The notes below the pieces were generated by a model. It was not told the origin of the DNA and ran no database searches. It worked only from the letters and a program-made list of their open reading frames with translations. DNA of 29,215 nt from an uncultured Clostridia bacterium (GTDB lineage Bacteria > Bacillota > Clostridia > Oscillospirales > CAG-272). Below, piece by piece: positions 15,433 to 23,871 of this stretch. The DNA is taken from assembly GCA_937892405.1 (NCBI GenBank), contig CALAFS010000116.1:1-29215 (forward strand), given 5' to 3'. Position numbers and translations under genes: made by a program. Each line of letters opens with the position of its first letter. The first letter of the stretch is position 1.

Positions 15433-17817
15433 TCAATTATTCTTGTTTTCCGACCAGAATTTATCGAGAAGCATCTTTAACCCTTTGGCGTCGCCGACGA
15501 ATTTCAGACCGCGCCAGAGGGCGGGGATGCTTTTTTTGTAGAGCGGATCGGAGAAGCGGTCGTCGATCAGAACGATGACGCCGCGATCCTCTTCGCGGCG
15601 GATCACGCGTCCGCCCGCTTGGAGAACGCGGTTCATGCCCGGATAGACATAGGCATAGGCTTTGCCCGCCTCGTATTTTTCGTCAAAATAGGCGCACATC
15701 GACTCCCGCTCAAAGGAAACGGCGGGCATGCCGGTGCCCACGATGACAGTACCGATCAGGGAATCCCCCGCGAGGTCGATGCCCTCGGAATAGACGCCGC
15801 CCGTCACACAGAAGGCGACAAGGTAGGAGGGATCGGGATCGCGGAAGGCTTTGAAAAAGGCGTCGGTGTCCTCTTCCGTCGCGCCCCGCGTCTGCTCCAG
15901 CACGCGGATCTTCGGATATTTCGCGCGGAAGGCGGCGGCGAGCATCGCGTTGTAGGCAAAGGAGGGGGTAAAGACAATATAGTTTCCTCTTTTTGCCGAT
16001 ACGGTCGCGGCAATCACGCGCAACACGGCGGGCAGGGTGCGCTCTCTTTCCGAGAGGCGGGTGCCGATCTTGTCCATGATCGCCACCGAGAGCTGTCCGC
16101 GATCGAAGGGCGAGGGGAGCGTCAGCGTCTCGTCCGATCCGTCCGCGCCCAGCATGGCGCGGAAGTAGGGAAGCGGGGAGAGCGTGCCCGAGAAGAAGAC
16201 GGCAGAACGCCCGAGGTCGAGACGGTCGGAGATCACCCGCCCCGTGTCGACGCAGAAGAGCTTGAGCGTAAGGCGCCCCCCGTCATAAAAATAAAACGCT
16301 TCGTATCGGTCGTCAAAATACGAGAGAATTTTATGAAAGCGGCGAATCGCCGCATAATAGCTCCGCAGTGCCGCGAGCTTTTCTTCTTTGCCCTCTTCCT
16401 TTGAGGAAAGGGTGATGAAAATTTCTTTTTCGGTCGCGGAGGCGAGCGCGTCGAAGAGGGAATAGATCCGTGCGGGCAGCTCTCTTGTGTGGGTGGCGCC
16501 CACCTTTTCGCCGTCCTTGTCCTCCCGGAGTTCGGAGGCGAGAATCGGGAAGAGCGTCGCACGGAAGGCTTCCGCAGCTTCCTTCGTTGCGTGGCGGAGT
16601 GCCGCGTGCTCTCCGAGCGGAAGGGACGCCCCGGCGATCTCCTCTTCCGAGATCTCCGCCGAGTACATGGCGGCGGCGCGCTCGGGCAGGTTGTGCGCCT
16701 CGTCGATGAGAAAAGCGTAGTTCCCGCCGTCGGTGAAAAAGCGTTTCAGATACACGAACGGGTCGAAAAGATAGTTGAAATCGAGGATCACGACATCGGC
16801 GAGCTCCGCATAGGTGAGCGCCAGCTCGTAGGGGCAGACGCCGAACGCCTCGCCCACGCGGCGAAGCTCTGCCATGCCCACGACGACAAGCCCCTCTTTA
16901 TAAAGGGCGAGGGCGGCGTCGGCGAGCTTATTCACCTTCGCGAGGGGACAGGCGGCGCGTCCCGTGCGGCAGACCGTGTGCCGCTCGCAGATGTGCTCTT
17001 TTGCCGTGAGAGTCACGGCGGTGAGCACGGCGCCCGCGTGCGAAAGGTCGCACAGGCAGTCCTCCGCCGCCTTTGCCGTCGTGCGCTTCGGTGTGAAGTA
17101 AAAGACCTTGTCGCAGCCGCCCGCCGCCATCGCGCGCAGAGCGGGATAAAGGGCGGAGACGGTCTTGCCCGTTCCCGTCGGTGCTTCGGCGAAGAGTCTG
17201 CCCCCGCGCTTTACCGTGCGGTACACCGCGTGAATGAATTCCTCCTGTCCCTCCCGCGGCTTCCGGTACGGGAAGCGGAGGGCGGCGAAGGAGGAAAGAC
17301 GCACCGTCACCCGTTCGATCTCGGGGACGGCGTAGGTTTCGAGTGCGATGCGGCATTTTTCAAAGAAGGTGTCGAGCTTTTTTTTCGTGACCGTCTCGAC
17401 CGTCTCGTGGGTCTCTCCGGTTGCCGGGCGGAAATAAAGAAAGGTGAGGGAGAGGGACGGTGCCGCATGCACCGCGAGATAGGAGAGCGCCGCAATATAC
17501 GCCTCTCCGCGCGCCTCGGCGACAAGCTCCCGCCCCGGGTGAGAGGGGGTCGCATCGCAGGGGACGGCGAAGAAGAGCCCACCCTCTCCGACCTTGTCGA
17601 TGACGGTGTGCACGACGGCACCGTGTCCCCCGAGGGAAAAGCGGTATTCTCCCGGCACGGGCGCATAACCTTCGAGAAACGCCGCCTTCGGCGTCCCGTC
17701 CCGCATCTCCGGCTCGTCCTCTTCAAAGGGGAGTGCCTCGGAGATTCCGCGCCGCGCCCGCGTCACGAACTCGCGCATGCCCATCGAGAGAAGGTCCCCG
17801 TCCTTGTCGTACCGCAT
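15433..17817 (-). CDS. DinG/Rad3-like Fe-S DNA helicase with degenerate N-terminal nuclease domain
   Basis: A 794-residue superfamily 2 helicase of the XPD/DinG group, which unwinds DNA 5' to 3' in repair. Walker A is APTGTGKT (212-219), and the DEAH box is IDEAH (371-375). Four cysteines, C277, C283, C290 and C328, lie where the [4Fe-4S] cluster domain is inserted. Motif VI is QAGGRVIRRE near the C-terminus. Residues 12-160 align with the PD-(D/E)XK-like domain of clostridial relatives, but where those have GRADG and DEIKT this protein has GGHGA and AVPCD, so nuclease activity is probably lost. The start at 17817 follows AAGGGGGTGA by 5 nt. A GTG at 17826 lies inside that site. Transcription comes from the promoter at 17859-17887. 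Confidence 0.9.
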   Translation of the reverse strand: MRYDKDGDLLSMGMREFVTRARRGISEALPFEEDEPEMRDGTPKAAFLEGYAPVPGEYRFSLGGHGAVVHTVIDKVGEGGLFFAVPCDATPSHPGRELVAEARGEAYIAALSYLAVHAAPSLSLTFLYFRPATGETHETVETVTKKKLDTFFEKCRIALETYAVPEIERVTVRLSSFAALRFPYRKPREGQEEFIHAVYRTVKRGGRLFAEAPTGTGKTVSALYPALRAMAAGGCDKVFYFTPKRTTAKAAEDCLCDLSHAGAVLTAVTLTAKEHICERHTVCRTGRAACPLAKVNKLADAALALYKEGLVVVGMAELRRVGEAFGVCPYELALTYAELADVVILDFNYLFDPFVYLKRFFTDGGNYAFLIDEAHNLPERAAAMYSAEISEEEIAGASLPLGEHAALRHATKEAAEAFRATLFPILASELREDKDGEKVGATHTRELPARIYSLFDALASATEKEIFITLSSKEEGKEEKLAALRSYYAAIRRFHKILSYFDDRYEAFYFYDGGRLTLKLFCVDTGRVISDRLDLGRSAVFFSGTLSPLPYFRAMLGADGSDETLTLPSPFDRGQLSVAIMDKIGTRLSERERTLPAVLRVIAATVSAKRGNYIVFTPSFAYNAMLAAAFRAKYPKIRVLEQTRGATEEDTDAFFKAFRDPDPSYLVAFCVTGGVYSEGIDLAGDSLIGTVIVGTGMPAVSFERESMCAYFDEKYEAGKAYAYVYPGMNRVLQAGGRVIRREEDRGVIVLIDDRFSDPLYKKSIPALWRGLKFVGDAKGLKMLLDKFWSENKNN

Positions 17818-17858
17818 ACCGCTCACCCCCTTTTCCGGAAATTTCTCTTTTGTTTCTC

Positions 17859-17887
17859 ATTATATCACACATCGCCCCCCACGTCAA
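17859..17887 (-). promoter_or_regulatory. Promoter of the DinG-like helicase gene
   Basis: On the minus strand TTGACG (17887-17882) and a perfect TATAAT (17864-17859) are 17 nt apart. The start codon is about 42 nt downstream of the -10. Confidence 0.8.
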
Positions 17888-17966
17888 TCGTCGGACGGAA
17901 AAAGCGCATGGTTTTTCGCAATATCACTTCCGTGACGGCTTCACCGGTAAATACGGGGAGAAAATG

Positions 17967-17999
17967 AAAAACCATCGGAACCGGAGTGCCGATGGTTTT
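17967..17999 (-). terminator. Terminator of the zinc-ribbon/SPFH/PPC operon
   Basis: On the minus strand AAAACCATCGG pairs with CCGATGGTTTT across a 10-nt loop and is followed by TCATTTT. It lies 15-47 nt after the stop of the PPC-like gene and before the helicase promoter. Confidence 0.75.
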
Positions 18000-18013
18000 G
18001 AGGGACGGAAAGC

Positions 18014-18445
18014 TCACCCGAAATAGCGTTTCTCTTCGGTGAAGACGGTGAGCTCTACCGTACAGGCATATTTGCTGTGAATTTTCAGGGTATAAGTCTC
18101 GCCGCCGGTGCAGCGGAGGGTAATGGAAAAATTGAGATCGATTCCGCTGTCATCGTCGTAAAAGAGCGCGGTTTTGTTTCTGTAAAGCGTGGCGGTGGTA
18201 TCATAATTACCGAAGGTCGTAAAGGTATAGGTGTCGCTCCTCGCAGGCGTAAAGGTGAATTCGGTGTCCTTCGGACCGAGGGTGACGGTGTTTCTTCCCA
18301 CAGACAACTTTTGTGGCGCGCCTGCGGCAGCCACACGGACGATGCCCGCGATCAGAAAAGCGAGGGAGAGCACCAGAGTCAGGATCAGAGCCGGGGTGTT
18401 TATTTTTTTCGGTATCGGAGTGACTTTATTATCCGTTGTTTCCAT
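18014..18445 (-). CDS. Membrane-anchored protein with PPC-like beta domain
   Basis: A 143-residue protein: a short cytoplasmic N-terminus (1-17), one hydrophobic helix (about 18-41, ALILTLVLSLAFLIAGIV), then an extracellular beta domain (about 50-135). The latter resembles bacterial pre-peptidase C-terminal (PPC) domains: TVTLGPKDTEFTFTPARSDTYTFTTFG (as TVTLGPKDTEFTFTP and SDTYTFTTFG), a tyrosine-containing strand TATLYRN, an acidic DDDSG turn, and GGETYTLKI. PPC domains usually bind polymers or stabilise secreted enzymes. A free-standing tethered one is unusual. The ATG at 18445 has AAGGAG 8-9 nt upstream and lies inside the end of the SPFH-like gene (17-base overlap), so the two are co-translated. 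It may be the external part of that complex, which is inference. Confidence 0.7.
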   Translation of the reverse strand: METTDNKVTPIPKKINTPALILTLVLSLAFLIAGIVRVAAAGAPQKLSVGRNTVTLGPKDTEFTFTPARSDTYTFTTFGNYDTTATLYRNKTALFYDDDSGIDLNFSITLRCTGGETYTLKIHSKYACTVELTVFTEEKRYFG

Positions 18446-19763
18446 CGCTATTGTCTCCTTGATTTTCATTTGCGGATCCGGTGGGTGCGCTCGTCGGCGC
18501 CGCGGGGGAACGGGTGCTGTCCGTCACGGCTTTCGTTTTGAGCTTTTTCCACGAATTTCCCTTCAGCGCATAGATCAGTCCCGAAATCAGGGTGAGAGCC
18601 GACGCCATAAACAGGGCGGCGGTCGGCGCACCGGCGATAGCGGTGACAAAACAGATGAAAGCGCCGATAAGGGTAAGCGCCAGCCACACTCTGAAAGGAT
18701 GTGTCTGCGGAGGCGGCGCGATTTCGTTCGCCTTCGGTCTTTCCACCTTATCACCGAATCCGCTTACGGCGCGTGTGCGGAGCTTTTCGCGCGTCAGTTC
18801 GTCCTCCGCGTTTTCGGGAATTCCGTTTTTCTTAAGGTATCTGGAAAGCGCATTGTCTTTTTCCGCTTCGGTCAATGTGTCTTCGACCTGCGGGTATTTG
18901 CTTACGATTTCCGCCTTTTTCTCAAACAGTTTCAAAGACTCTTCCTGATAGGAGAGGGAAGCCTCGTCCATCAGCTTCTTTTTTGACAGGATAAAGTAGG
19001 CTTCCTCGAATTTTGTCTGCGAGTCGTCGGTGGCGGACAGATTTTTGAAGGTAATGCTGTCCGGCACGATGCCGTAAGGCTCCAGCTCTTTTTCGATGCC
19101 CGCGGAGAAGATCGAGTCCATCTGCGGATAGAATTTCATCAGACCGAAGTAATCGGGATGATATTTTTCAATGGTTTCGCACACAGCCGCTCTCGCATGG
19201 GTCGCTGTTACGGTATTGAGAAAGTCCGTCAGAAATCCAAGATCGAGAACATGCAGATCAATGTCGGTTTTCCGAATGAATTTCAGAGGATCGGTCAGTC
19301 GGAAGCGGGCTTGCACGACGGCTTTCAGGTGGACGGGCATTCGGATGTTGTCTTCAAAGTAAGTGATGACTTCGTCTTCCGCGCTTTCGTACCGGTTGAG
19401 AAAAACAATGTCGCCGCCGAGACTTTTGGTCATTTGCACCGTTTGCGTCGGTTTTTTCTTGTAGTCGGCGGAGAATCTGTCGTAAAGATATGCTTTTACC
19501 GTTTCGTTGGTGTACTGGTTCTCGGTGAGAAAGAAAAAGTTGGGATAGGATTTCCAGATAAACCGGACGAGGATCTCCTCCTCGTTTTTATTTTGGGCAT
19601 TGAGACTTTCCGCCAGTCTCTGACATTGTAAGAGGGCGGAAAGGACGGCGGCACGGTTCAGCTCCGATTGTAGGTCAAGGGAGTGGATCGGCATGTCGCC
19701 TTTCAGGATCGCGGCGGTTCTTTTTTCGATTGCCGCATTTTCTTCGGGACTGAAGGATGTCAT
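18429..19763 (-). CDS. SPFH-like membrane protein with C-terminal helical hairpin
   Basis: A 444-residue protein. Residues about 120-290 resemble SPFH/band-7 domains of the YdjI (virion-core-like) type: VVQARFRLTDPLKFI, a long helix with conserved hydrophobic spacing, then a strand pattern EPYGIVPDSITFKNLSA followed by a helical KKLMDEASLSYQEESLK segment. Two hydrophobic helices follow near 359-378 and 381-401, then a Ser/Thr/Pro/Asn-rich tail. SPFH proteins scaffold membrane microdomains and recruit partners. A membrane anchor at the C-terminus rather than the N-terminus is atypical for flotillins. The start at 19763 has AAGGAGG about 9 nt upstream. It overlaps the zinc-ribbon gene by four bases (ATGA). 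Family assignment is by pattern only. Confidence 0.6.
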   Translation of the reverse strand: MTSFSPEENAAIEKRTAAILKGDMPIHSLDLQSELNRAAVLSALLQCQRLAESLNAQNKNEEEILVRFIWKSYPNFFFLTENQYTNETVKAYLYDRFSADYKKKPTQTVQMTKSLGGDIVFLNRYESAEDEVITYFEDNIRMPVHLKAVVQARFRLTDPLKFIRKTDIDLHVLDLGFLTDFLNTVTATHARAAVCETIEKYHPDYFGLMKFYPQMDSIFSAGIEKELEPYGIVPDSITFKNLSATDDSQTKFEEAYFILSKKKLMDEASLSYQEESLKLFEKKAEIVSKYPQVEDTLTEAEKDNALSRYLKKNGIPENAEDELTREKLRTRAVSGFGDKVERPKANEIAPPPQTHPFRVWLALTLIGAFICFVTAIAGAPTAALFMASALTLISGLIYALKGNSWKKLKTKAVTDSTRSPAAPTSAPTGSANENQGDNSDGNNG

Positions 19764-19942
19764 TGCTTTTTGTCCTCCTTGTAAATATGAAACAGTGAAG
19801 AATCCAGGTAGTTGGAGCATTGTCTGCACTGGTTTCGTATACCTTTATTTACATAACCGCAGACATCGCATACGGCGATGGGAATTCCCGCCTCGTACAG
19901 AGCGGCATCTTCTTTGATCTCGGATTTTGATTTTTCTGTCAT
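19760..19942 (-). CDS. Small zinc-ribbon protein
   Basis: A 60-residue protein with two CxxC knuckles, C25/C28 (CDVCG) and C39/C42 (CRQC), spaced as in a rubredoxin-like zinc ribbon. The N-terminal 15 residues and the C-terminus are charged, and there is no membrane helix. Zinc ribbons accompany YdjI-type SPFH proteins either as a fused tail or as a neighbour (known context), which fits its place as first gene of the operon. Its stop overlaps the next start by four bases. The ribosome binding site is poor: AAAGG lies only 2 nt before the ATG, and a stronger GGAG is 13 nt or more away. Translation may be weak. Confidence 0.75.
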   Translation of the reverse strand: MTEKSKSEIKEDAALYEAGIPIAVCDVCGYVNKGIRNQCRQCSNYLDSSLFHIYKEDKKQ

Positions 19943-19986
19943 AACCTTTCTTCTCTCTCCGCGGTGTTTTCTCGGGTACCGCCTCT

Positions 19987-20015
19987 ATTATACTCCGACA
20001 AGAGTTATTTGTCAA
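19987..20015 (-). promoter_or_regulatory. Consensus promoter of the zinc-ribbon/SPFH/PPC operon
   Basis: On the minus strand perfect TTGACA (20015-20010) and TATAAT (19992-19987) are separated by 17 nt. The 5' leader of about 40 nt contains a GCGGT/ACCGC stem. The operon is divergent from the HD-domain gene, whose promoter starts 88 nt away. Confidence 0.85.
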
Positions 20016-20102
20016 TGTTTGTAGAAAAAAAGAATTTTTACCTCCTGCGCGGATCTCTTCCGAAGAGGAAAAAGAAACCGTGCCGAAACGCGGCGTTTGA
20101 TA

Positions 20103-20131
20103 TTGACTTTTTCGGGCGCGCGTGGTATAAT
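20103..20131 (+). promoter_or_regulatory. Promoter of the HD-domain gene
   Basis: TTGACT (20103-20108) and TATAAT (20126-20131) with a 17-nt spacer. The start codon is 32 nt after the -10. Confidence 0.8.
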
Positions 20132-20162
20132 GAATCACAGCGCAAAAAAGGAGGTGACGCCG

Positions 20163-20669
20163 ATGTTGAAACCGGAAGAGGAGGCGCAGTTCCTTTCGAT
20201 CCTTGCCCCCCTTCTCGCACACCCGAAGGTCGAGGAGATGAAGACTTACATTCAGCACGGGAGCGTCACGACCTACGACCACTGCCTGTCGGTCGCTGAG
20301 GCATGCTTTCTGTATGCGAAGCGGCACCCGAAGCGCTGTCTGGATCTTCCGTCTCTTGTGCGTGCCGCGTTTTTGCATGATTTTTATCTTTACGACTGGC
20401 ATACCTCGGGCGACGGCTCCCATCATTTTCACGGCTATCGTCATGCGAAGCGCGCGATGGAAAACGCGAAGACGATGTTCGGGATTTCCGATATCGAGGC
20501 GGCGATGATCTTCTCCCACATGTGGCCTCTGAACATCACGCGGATCCCGAAGACAAGGGAAGCGTGGGTGCTCACCCTGACCGATAAGAAAATCTCTCTG
20601 ATCGAGACTCTGACACAAAGAAAAGCAAAGAAAAAAGCCAAAAAGTCCGGCACAAAACAGGCGCTCTGA
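20163..20669 (+). CDS. HD-domain hydrolase
   Basis: A 168-residue cytoplasmic protein of the HD metal-dependent phosphohydrolase superfamily. Metal ligands are in the expected order: His40 (TYDHCLSVA), His72-Asp73 (FLHDFYLYDWH) and Asp141 (LTDKKIS). His119 (IFSHMWPL) is a further candidate. The substrate, possibly a nucleotide or phosphorylated metabolite, cannot be inferred. The start at 20163 has a perfect AAGGAGGTGA 5-8 nt upstream, in contrast to a longer frame at 20097 that begins inside the promoter. The tail is lysine-rich (RKAKKKAKKSGTK). A MATE gene follows after 39 nt, and co-transcription is likely. Confidence 0.85.
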   Translation: MLKPEEEAQFLSILAPLLAHPKVEEMKTYIQHGSVTTYDHCLSVAEACFLYAKRHPKRCLDLPSLVRAAFLHDFYLYDWHTSGDGSHHFHGYRHAKRAMENAKTMFGISDIEAAMIFSHMWPLNITRIPKTREAWVLTLTDKKISLIETLTQRKAKKKAKKSGTKQAL

Positions 20670-20708
20670 CAAGGCGGAGACAACTTCTTTCAAAAAGGAA
20701 TTTTCACC

Positions 20709-22076
20709 ATGAAGAAGACAAAAGGAATGGACCTCACCGAGGGTTCGATTTTCAAAAAGATCATTCTGTTTTCTCTGCCGCTGATCGCGACGAATGTCCT
20801 TCAGCTGCTCTTCAACGCGGTCGATGTCGCGACGCTCGGCATGTTCGTCAGCGACGAGGCGGTCGCAGGCGTCGGCTCGACGGGTGCGCTCGTCAACCTG
20901 ATCGTCAGCCTCTTTGTCGGCATTTCGACGGGTGCGAATGTTCTTGTCGCCCGCTATGTGGGGCAGAAGGATCCCGAGCATGCGCGTCGCGCCGTCGGCA
21001 CCTCGGTCGTGATCTCGGTTGCCTTTGGCACCCTGCTTGCCGCGATCGGTTGGTTCGGTTCCCGCGTCTTCCTCGAATGGATGGACTGCGACCCGGAGGT
21101 TATTGATCTTGCGACAAAGTACATGCGCATCTACTTTCTTGGTATGCCGATCATCATGCTCTATAACTTCGCGGCATCCATTCTCCGCGCGATCGGGGAT
21201 ACGGTGCGTCCCCTCATCTATCTTGTCATCGGCGGTGTCGCCAATATCCTGCTCGATGTGTTCTCCATCGTCGTGCTCGGGCTCGATGTGGAGGGCGTCG
21301 CGATCGCGACGGTCGGCGCACAGCTCATCTCCGCGATCCTCGCCATCATCGCGATGGTGCGCGAGACAGGATATGCCCGCTTGGAAAAGCAGTATCTGCG
21401 CGTCGACGGCGCCGAGTTCCTCACCATGATGAAGATCGGTGTCCCCGCGGGACTTCAGGGCTGTATTTTCAGTATTTCCAATGTATTGATCCAGTCGACC
21501 ATCAACTCCTTCGGAAAGCTCGCGATCGCGGGCAATACGATCGGAAGTCAGATTGACGGCTTCATTTATACCACTATGTACGCGGTGGCGCTCGCCTCCC
21601 TCTCGGTCGTGAGCCAGAACCTCGGTGCGGGAAAGATCGACCGCGTGCGCAGTGCGGTGCGCTGGTCGATGGTGATTGCGGTCGGCATCGGACTTCTGGT
21701 CGGCGGCGGCGCACTTCTCCTTTCCGAGCCTATCGCGGGCATGATGTCCCGCGACCCTACCGTCATCGCCTATGCCTGCCTGCGTATCGAGATTATCGCA
21801 ACCACCTATTTCCTCTGCGGGATCATGGACGTGTTCGGCAACTCGATGAGAGGTCTCGGAGAGTCGACTCTCGCCATGCTGATCTCTCTGTTCGGAAACT
21901 GCGTGATCCGTATCCTCTGGCTCAAGACGGTCGTCGCGATCCCCGATTACCACACCCCCGAGATGCTGTATATCATCTACCCGATCTCATGGGCACTGAC
22001 CATTCTCGTCTATATTCCGTTCTACTTCCGTAAGATCGGAAAACTCAAGAAAAAGGCAGCCGAAAGCGCCGCCTGA
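20709..22076 (+). CDS. MATE family efflux transporter
   Basis: A 455-residue integral membrane protein with about 12 helices in two halves. Family features include the N-terminal LPLIATNVLQLLFNAVDVATLG segment (as LPLIATNVLQLLF and AVDVATLG), ARYVGQKDPEHARRAVG after helix 2, and GVPAGLQGCIFSISNVLIQS starting the second half. It uses an ion gradient to expel organic cations or other compounds. It is only distantly similar to the MarR-linked MATE at 10010-11353 and has no regulator beside it, so the substrates probably differ. AAAAGGA precedes the ATG. It lies 23 nt before the PAP2-like gene. Confidence 0.92.
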   Translation: MKKTKGMDLTEGSIFKKIILFSLPLIATNVLQLLFNAVDVATLGMFVSDEAVAGVGSTGALVNLIVSLFVGISTGANVLVARYVGQKDPEHARRAVGTSVVISVAFGTLLAAIGWFGSRVFLEWMDCDPEVIDLATKYMRIYFLGMPIIMLYNFAASILRAIGDTVRPLIYLVIGGVANILLDVFSIVVLGLDVEGVAIATVGAQLISAILAIIAMVRETGYARLEKQYLRVDGAEFLTMMKIGVPAGLQGCIFSISNVLIQSTINSFGKLAIAGNTIGSQIDGFIYTTMYAVALASLSVVSQNLGAGKIDRVRSAVRWSMVIAVGIGLLVGGGALLLSEPIAGMMSRDPTVIAYACLRIEIIATTYFLCGIMDVFGNSMRGLGESTLAMLISLFGNCVIRILWLKTVVAIPDYHTPEMLYIIYPISWALTILVYIPFYFRKIGKLKKKAAESAA

Positions 22077-22099
22077 TGCCGATACCGGCAAGGAGTGAT

Positions 22100-22594
22100 A
22101 TGAACATTTTCTACGATTTTTTCCACAACCACCTTCTCTGGGCGGCGATCGCCGCGTTCTGTACGGCGCAGACGATCAAGTTCTTCATCAGCTGGGGCGT
22201 GGACAAGCGCCCGCACATCTCCCGTCTCTTCGGTGACGGCGGCATGCCGAGCGGACATTCCGCGACGGTGATGTCTCTTGCCACGATGGTGGGGTATACG
22301 ACGGGGTTTGACCGTCCGCTGTTCGCTGTCGCGATGATCCTCGCGATCATCGTCATGCACGATGCCAAGGGCGTGCGCCGCGAGACAGGGAAGCAGGCGA
22401 CCTCTATTCTTCTTCTTTTCGATACCATCAACAAGCTGCTGAAAACCAAGGACAAGATCGAGCAGGAAGAAAAGCTCAAGACTCTCGTCGGGCACAGCCC
22501 CCTGCAGGTCTTTTTCGGGGCGCTCGTCGGCATTGCCGTCGCGGTGCTGTATATTGTGATCTTCGGCGTCCCCTCCCTTTGCTACGCGATGTGA
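22100..22594 (+). CDS. Divergent PAP2 / DUF212 membrane protein (YuiD-like)
   Basis: A 164-residue membrane protein with about four hydrophobic segments. It carries the DUF212 signatures: GGMPSGHSATV (48-57), the segment VMHDAKGVRRETGKQA (85-100), and GHSPLQVFFGALVGI near the C-terminus. These correspond to parts of the PAP2 phosphatase active site, but the usual KX6RP motif is replaced, so the reaction is uncertain. Polyprenyl or lipid phosphate hydrolysis has been proposed for relatives. The start at 22100 follows AAGGAG. A frame beginning at 22076 lacks a ribosome binding site and overlaps the MATE stop. Likely co-transcribed with the MATE gene. Confidence 0.85.
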   Translation: MNIFYDFFHNHLLWAAIAAFCTAQTIKFFISWGVDKRPHISRLFGDGGMPSGHSATVMSLATMVGYTTGFDRPLFAVAMILAIIVMHDAKGVRRETGKQATSILLLFDTINKLLKTKDKIEQEEKLKTLVGHSPLQVFFGALVGIAVAVLYIVIFGVPSLCYAM

Positions 22595-22645
22595 CGCCAC
22601 CCTTTCACCGGAATCAAAATTATAACATAGAGTGAGGACAGATGT

Positions 22646-23848
22646 ATGAAAATTCTTGTAATCAATGCCGGCAGTTCGTCCCTCAAATTCCAGCTCATCG
22701 ACATGGAAAACGAAGAGGTGATTGCCAAAGGAATCTGCGAGGAGATCGGCGGAATCTCGAAGTTCAAGCTGAAGGTGCCGGGCAGAGAAGACTATAAGCC
22801 CGAGGTCAGTTTCCCGACCCATGCGGAAGCGCTGAAATTCGTGCTCGAGACCCTTGTCGACAAGACGCACGGCGTCATCTCGTCGGTCGATGAGATCGGC
22901 GCGGTCGGACACCGCGTCCTGCACGGCGGAGAGAAGCTCTCCGGCTCGGTGCTCGTCACCGAAGAGGTGAAGAAGATCATCGACGAGTGCAAGGATCTCG
23001 GACCTCTTCACAACCCCGCGAACCTCAAGGGCATCGTGGAGTGCGAGAAGATCATGAAGGTGCCGCAGGTCGCCGTCTTCGATACCGGCTTCCATCAGAC
23101 GATGCCCGATTATGTCTATATGTACGCACTTCCCTATGAGTATTACGAAAAGTATAAGATCCGCCGCTACGGCTTCCACGGCACCTCGCACCGCTATGTC
23201 TCCGCACGCTGTGCCGAGCTGATGGGAAAGAAGCCCGAGGAAGTCAATGTCGTGACCTGCCACCTCGGCAACGGGGCGTCGGTCAGCGCCGTCAAGGGCG
23301 GTAAGTGCTACGATACCTCGATGGGCGTCACTCCGCTTGAGGGCATTATGATGGGTACTCGCTCGGGTAACATTGACCCCGCGATCATTCCTTATCTTAT
23401 GCGCAAGGGTGAGCTTACGACCGCCGACGAGATCGACAAGATGCTTAATAAGAAGTCGGGTATGCTCGGCGTCTCGGGTATCAGCAGTGACAACCAGCAG
23501 ATCGAGCGCGGCTCGAAGGAGGGCAACGCGAGATGTCAGCTCGTCGAGAAGATGTACTGCCATCAGCTGACGAAGCTCGTCGGCGGCTATATCGCTGCGA
23601 TGGGCGGCGCCGATGCGATCGTCTTCACCGGCGGTATCGGTGAGAACAACCCCAAGTACCGCGCCGCCGTTGGAGAGAAGCTCGCTTTCCTCGGCGTGAA
23701 GATCGACCCCGAGAAGAACAACACCCGCGGTCAGGAGATCGAGATTTCGACCCCCGACTCGACGCTGAAGGTCTATGTCATTCCGACGAACGAAGAGCTT
23801 GTCATCGCGAGAGACACACGCGATATTGTAAACGGACTGAAGAAATAA
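22646..23848 (+). CDS. ackA: Acetate kinase
   Basis: A 400-residue ASKHA-fold kinase that interconverts acetyl phosphate plus ADP with acetate plus ATP, the final energy-conserving step of acetate fermentation. Residues visible: Asn7 and Ser10-Ser12 (NAGSSSLK), HRVLHGG containing the substrate arginine, FDTGFHQTMP with catalytic Asp, GFHGTSHRYVS with the catalytic His, GTRSGNIDP with the second Arg, FTGGIGENN, and NEELVIARDT. Full family length. GAGG lies 9 nt before the ATG. The phosphotransacetylase gene (pta), commonly adjacent, is not found here. Codon use is strongly biased to a few codons, suggesting high expression. Confidence 0.98.
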   Translation: MKILVINAGSSSLKFQLIDMENEEVIAKGICEEIGGISKFKLKVPGREDYKPEVSFPTHAEALKFVLETLVDKTHGVISSVDEIGAVGHRVLHGGEKLSGSVLVTEEVKKIIDECKDLGPLHNPANLKGIVECEKIMKVPQVAVFDTGFHQTMPDYVYMYALPYEYYEKYKIRRYGFHGTSHRYVSARCAELMGKKPEEVNVVTCHLGNGASVSAVKGGKCYDTSMGVTPLEGIMMGTRSGNIDPAIIPYLMRKGELTTADEIDKMLNKKSGMLGVSGISSDNQQIERGSKEGNARCQLVEKMYCHQLTKLVGGYIAAMGGADAIVFTGGIGENNPKYRAAVGEKLAFLGVKIDPEKNNTRGQEIEISTPDSTLKVYVIPTNEELVIARDTRDIVNGLKK

Positions 23849-23871
23849 TTCTTGAAAATGCAAAGGATTCT

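Noticed and set aside
19845..21953. Open frame of 702 codons on the minus strand
   Set aside because: It covers the HD and MATE genes and both divergent promoters on the wrong strand, and its His/Asp-rich composition is that of a shadow frame.
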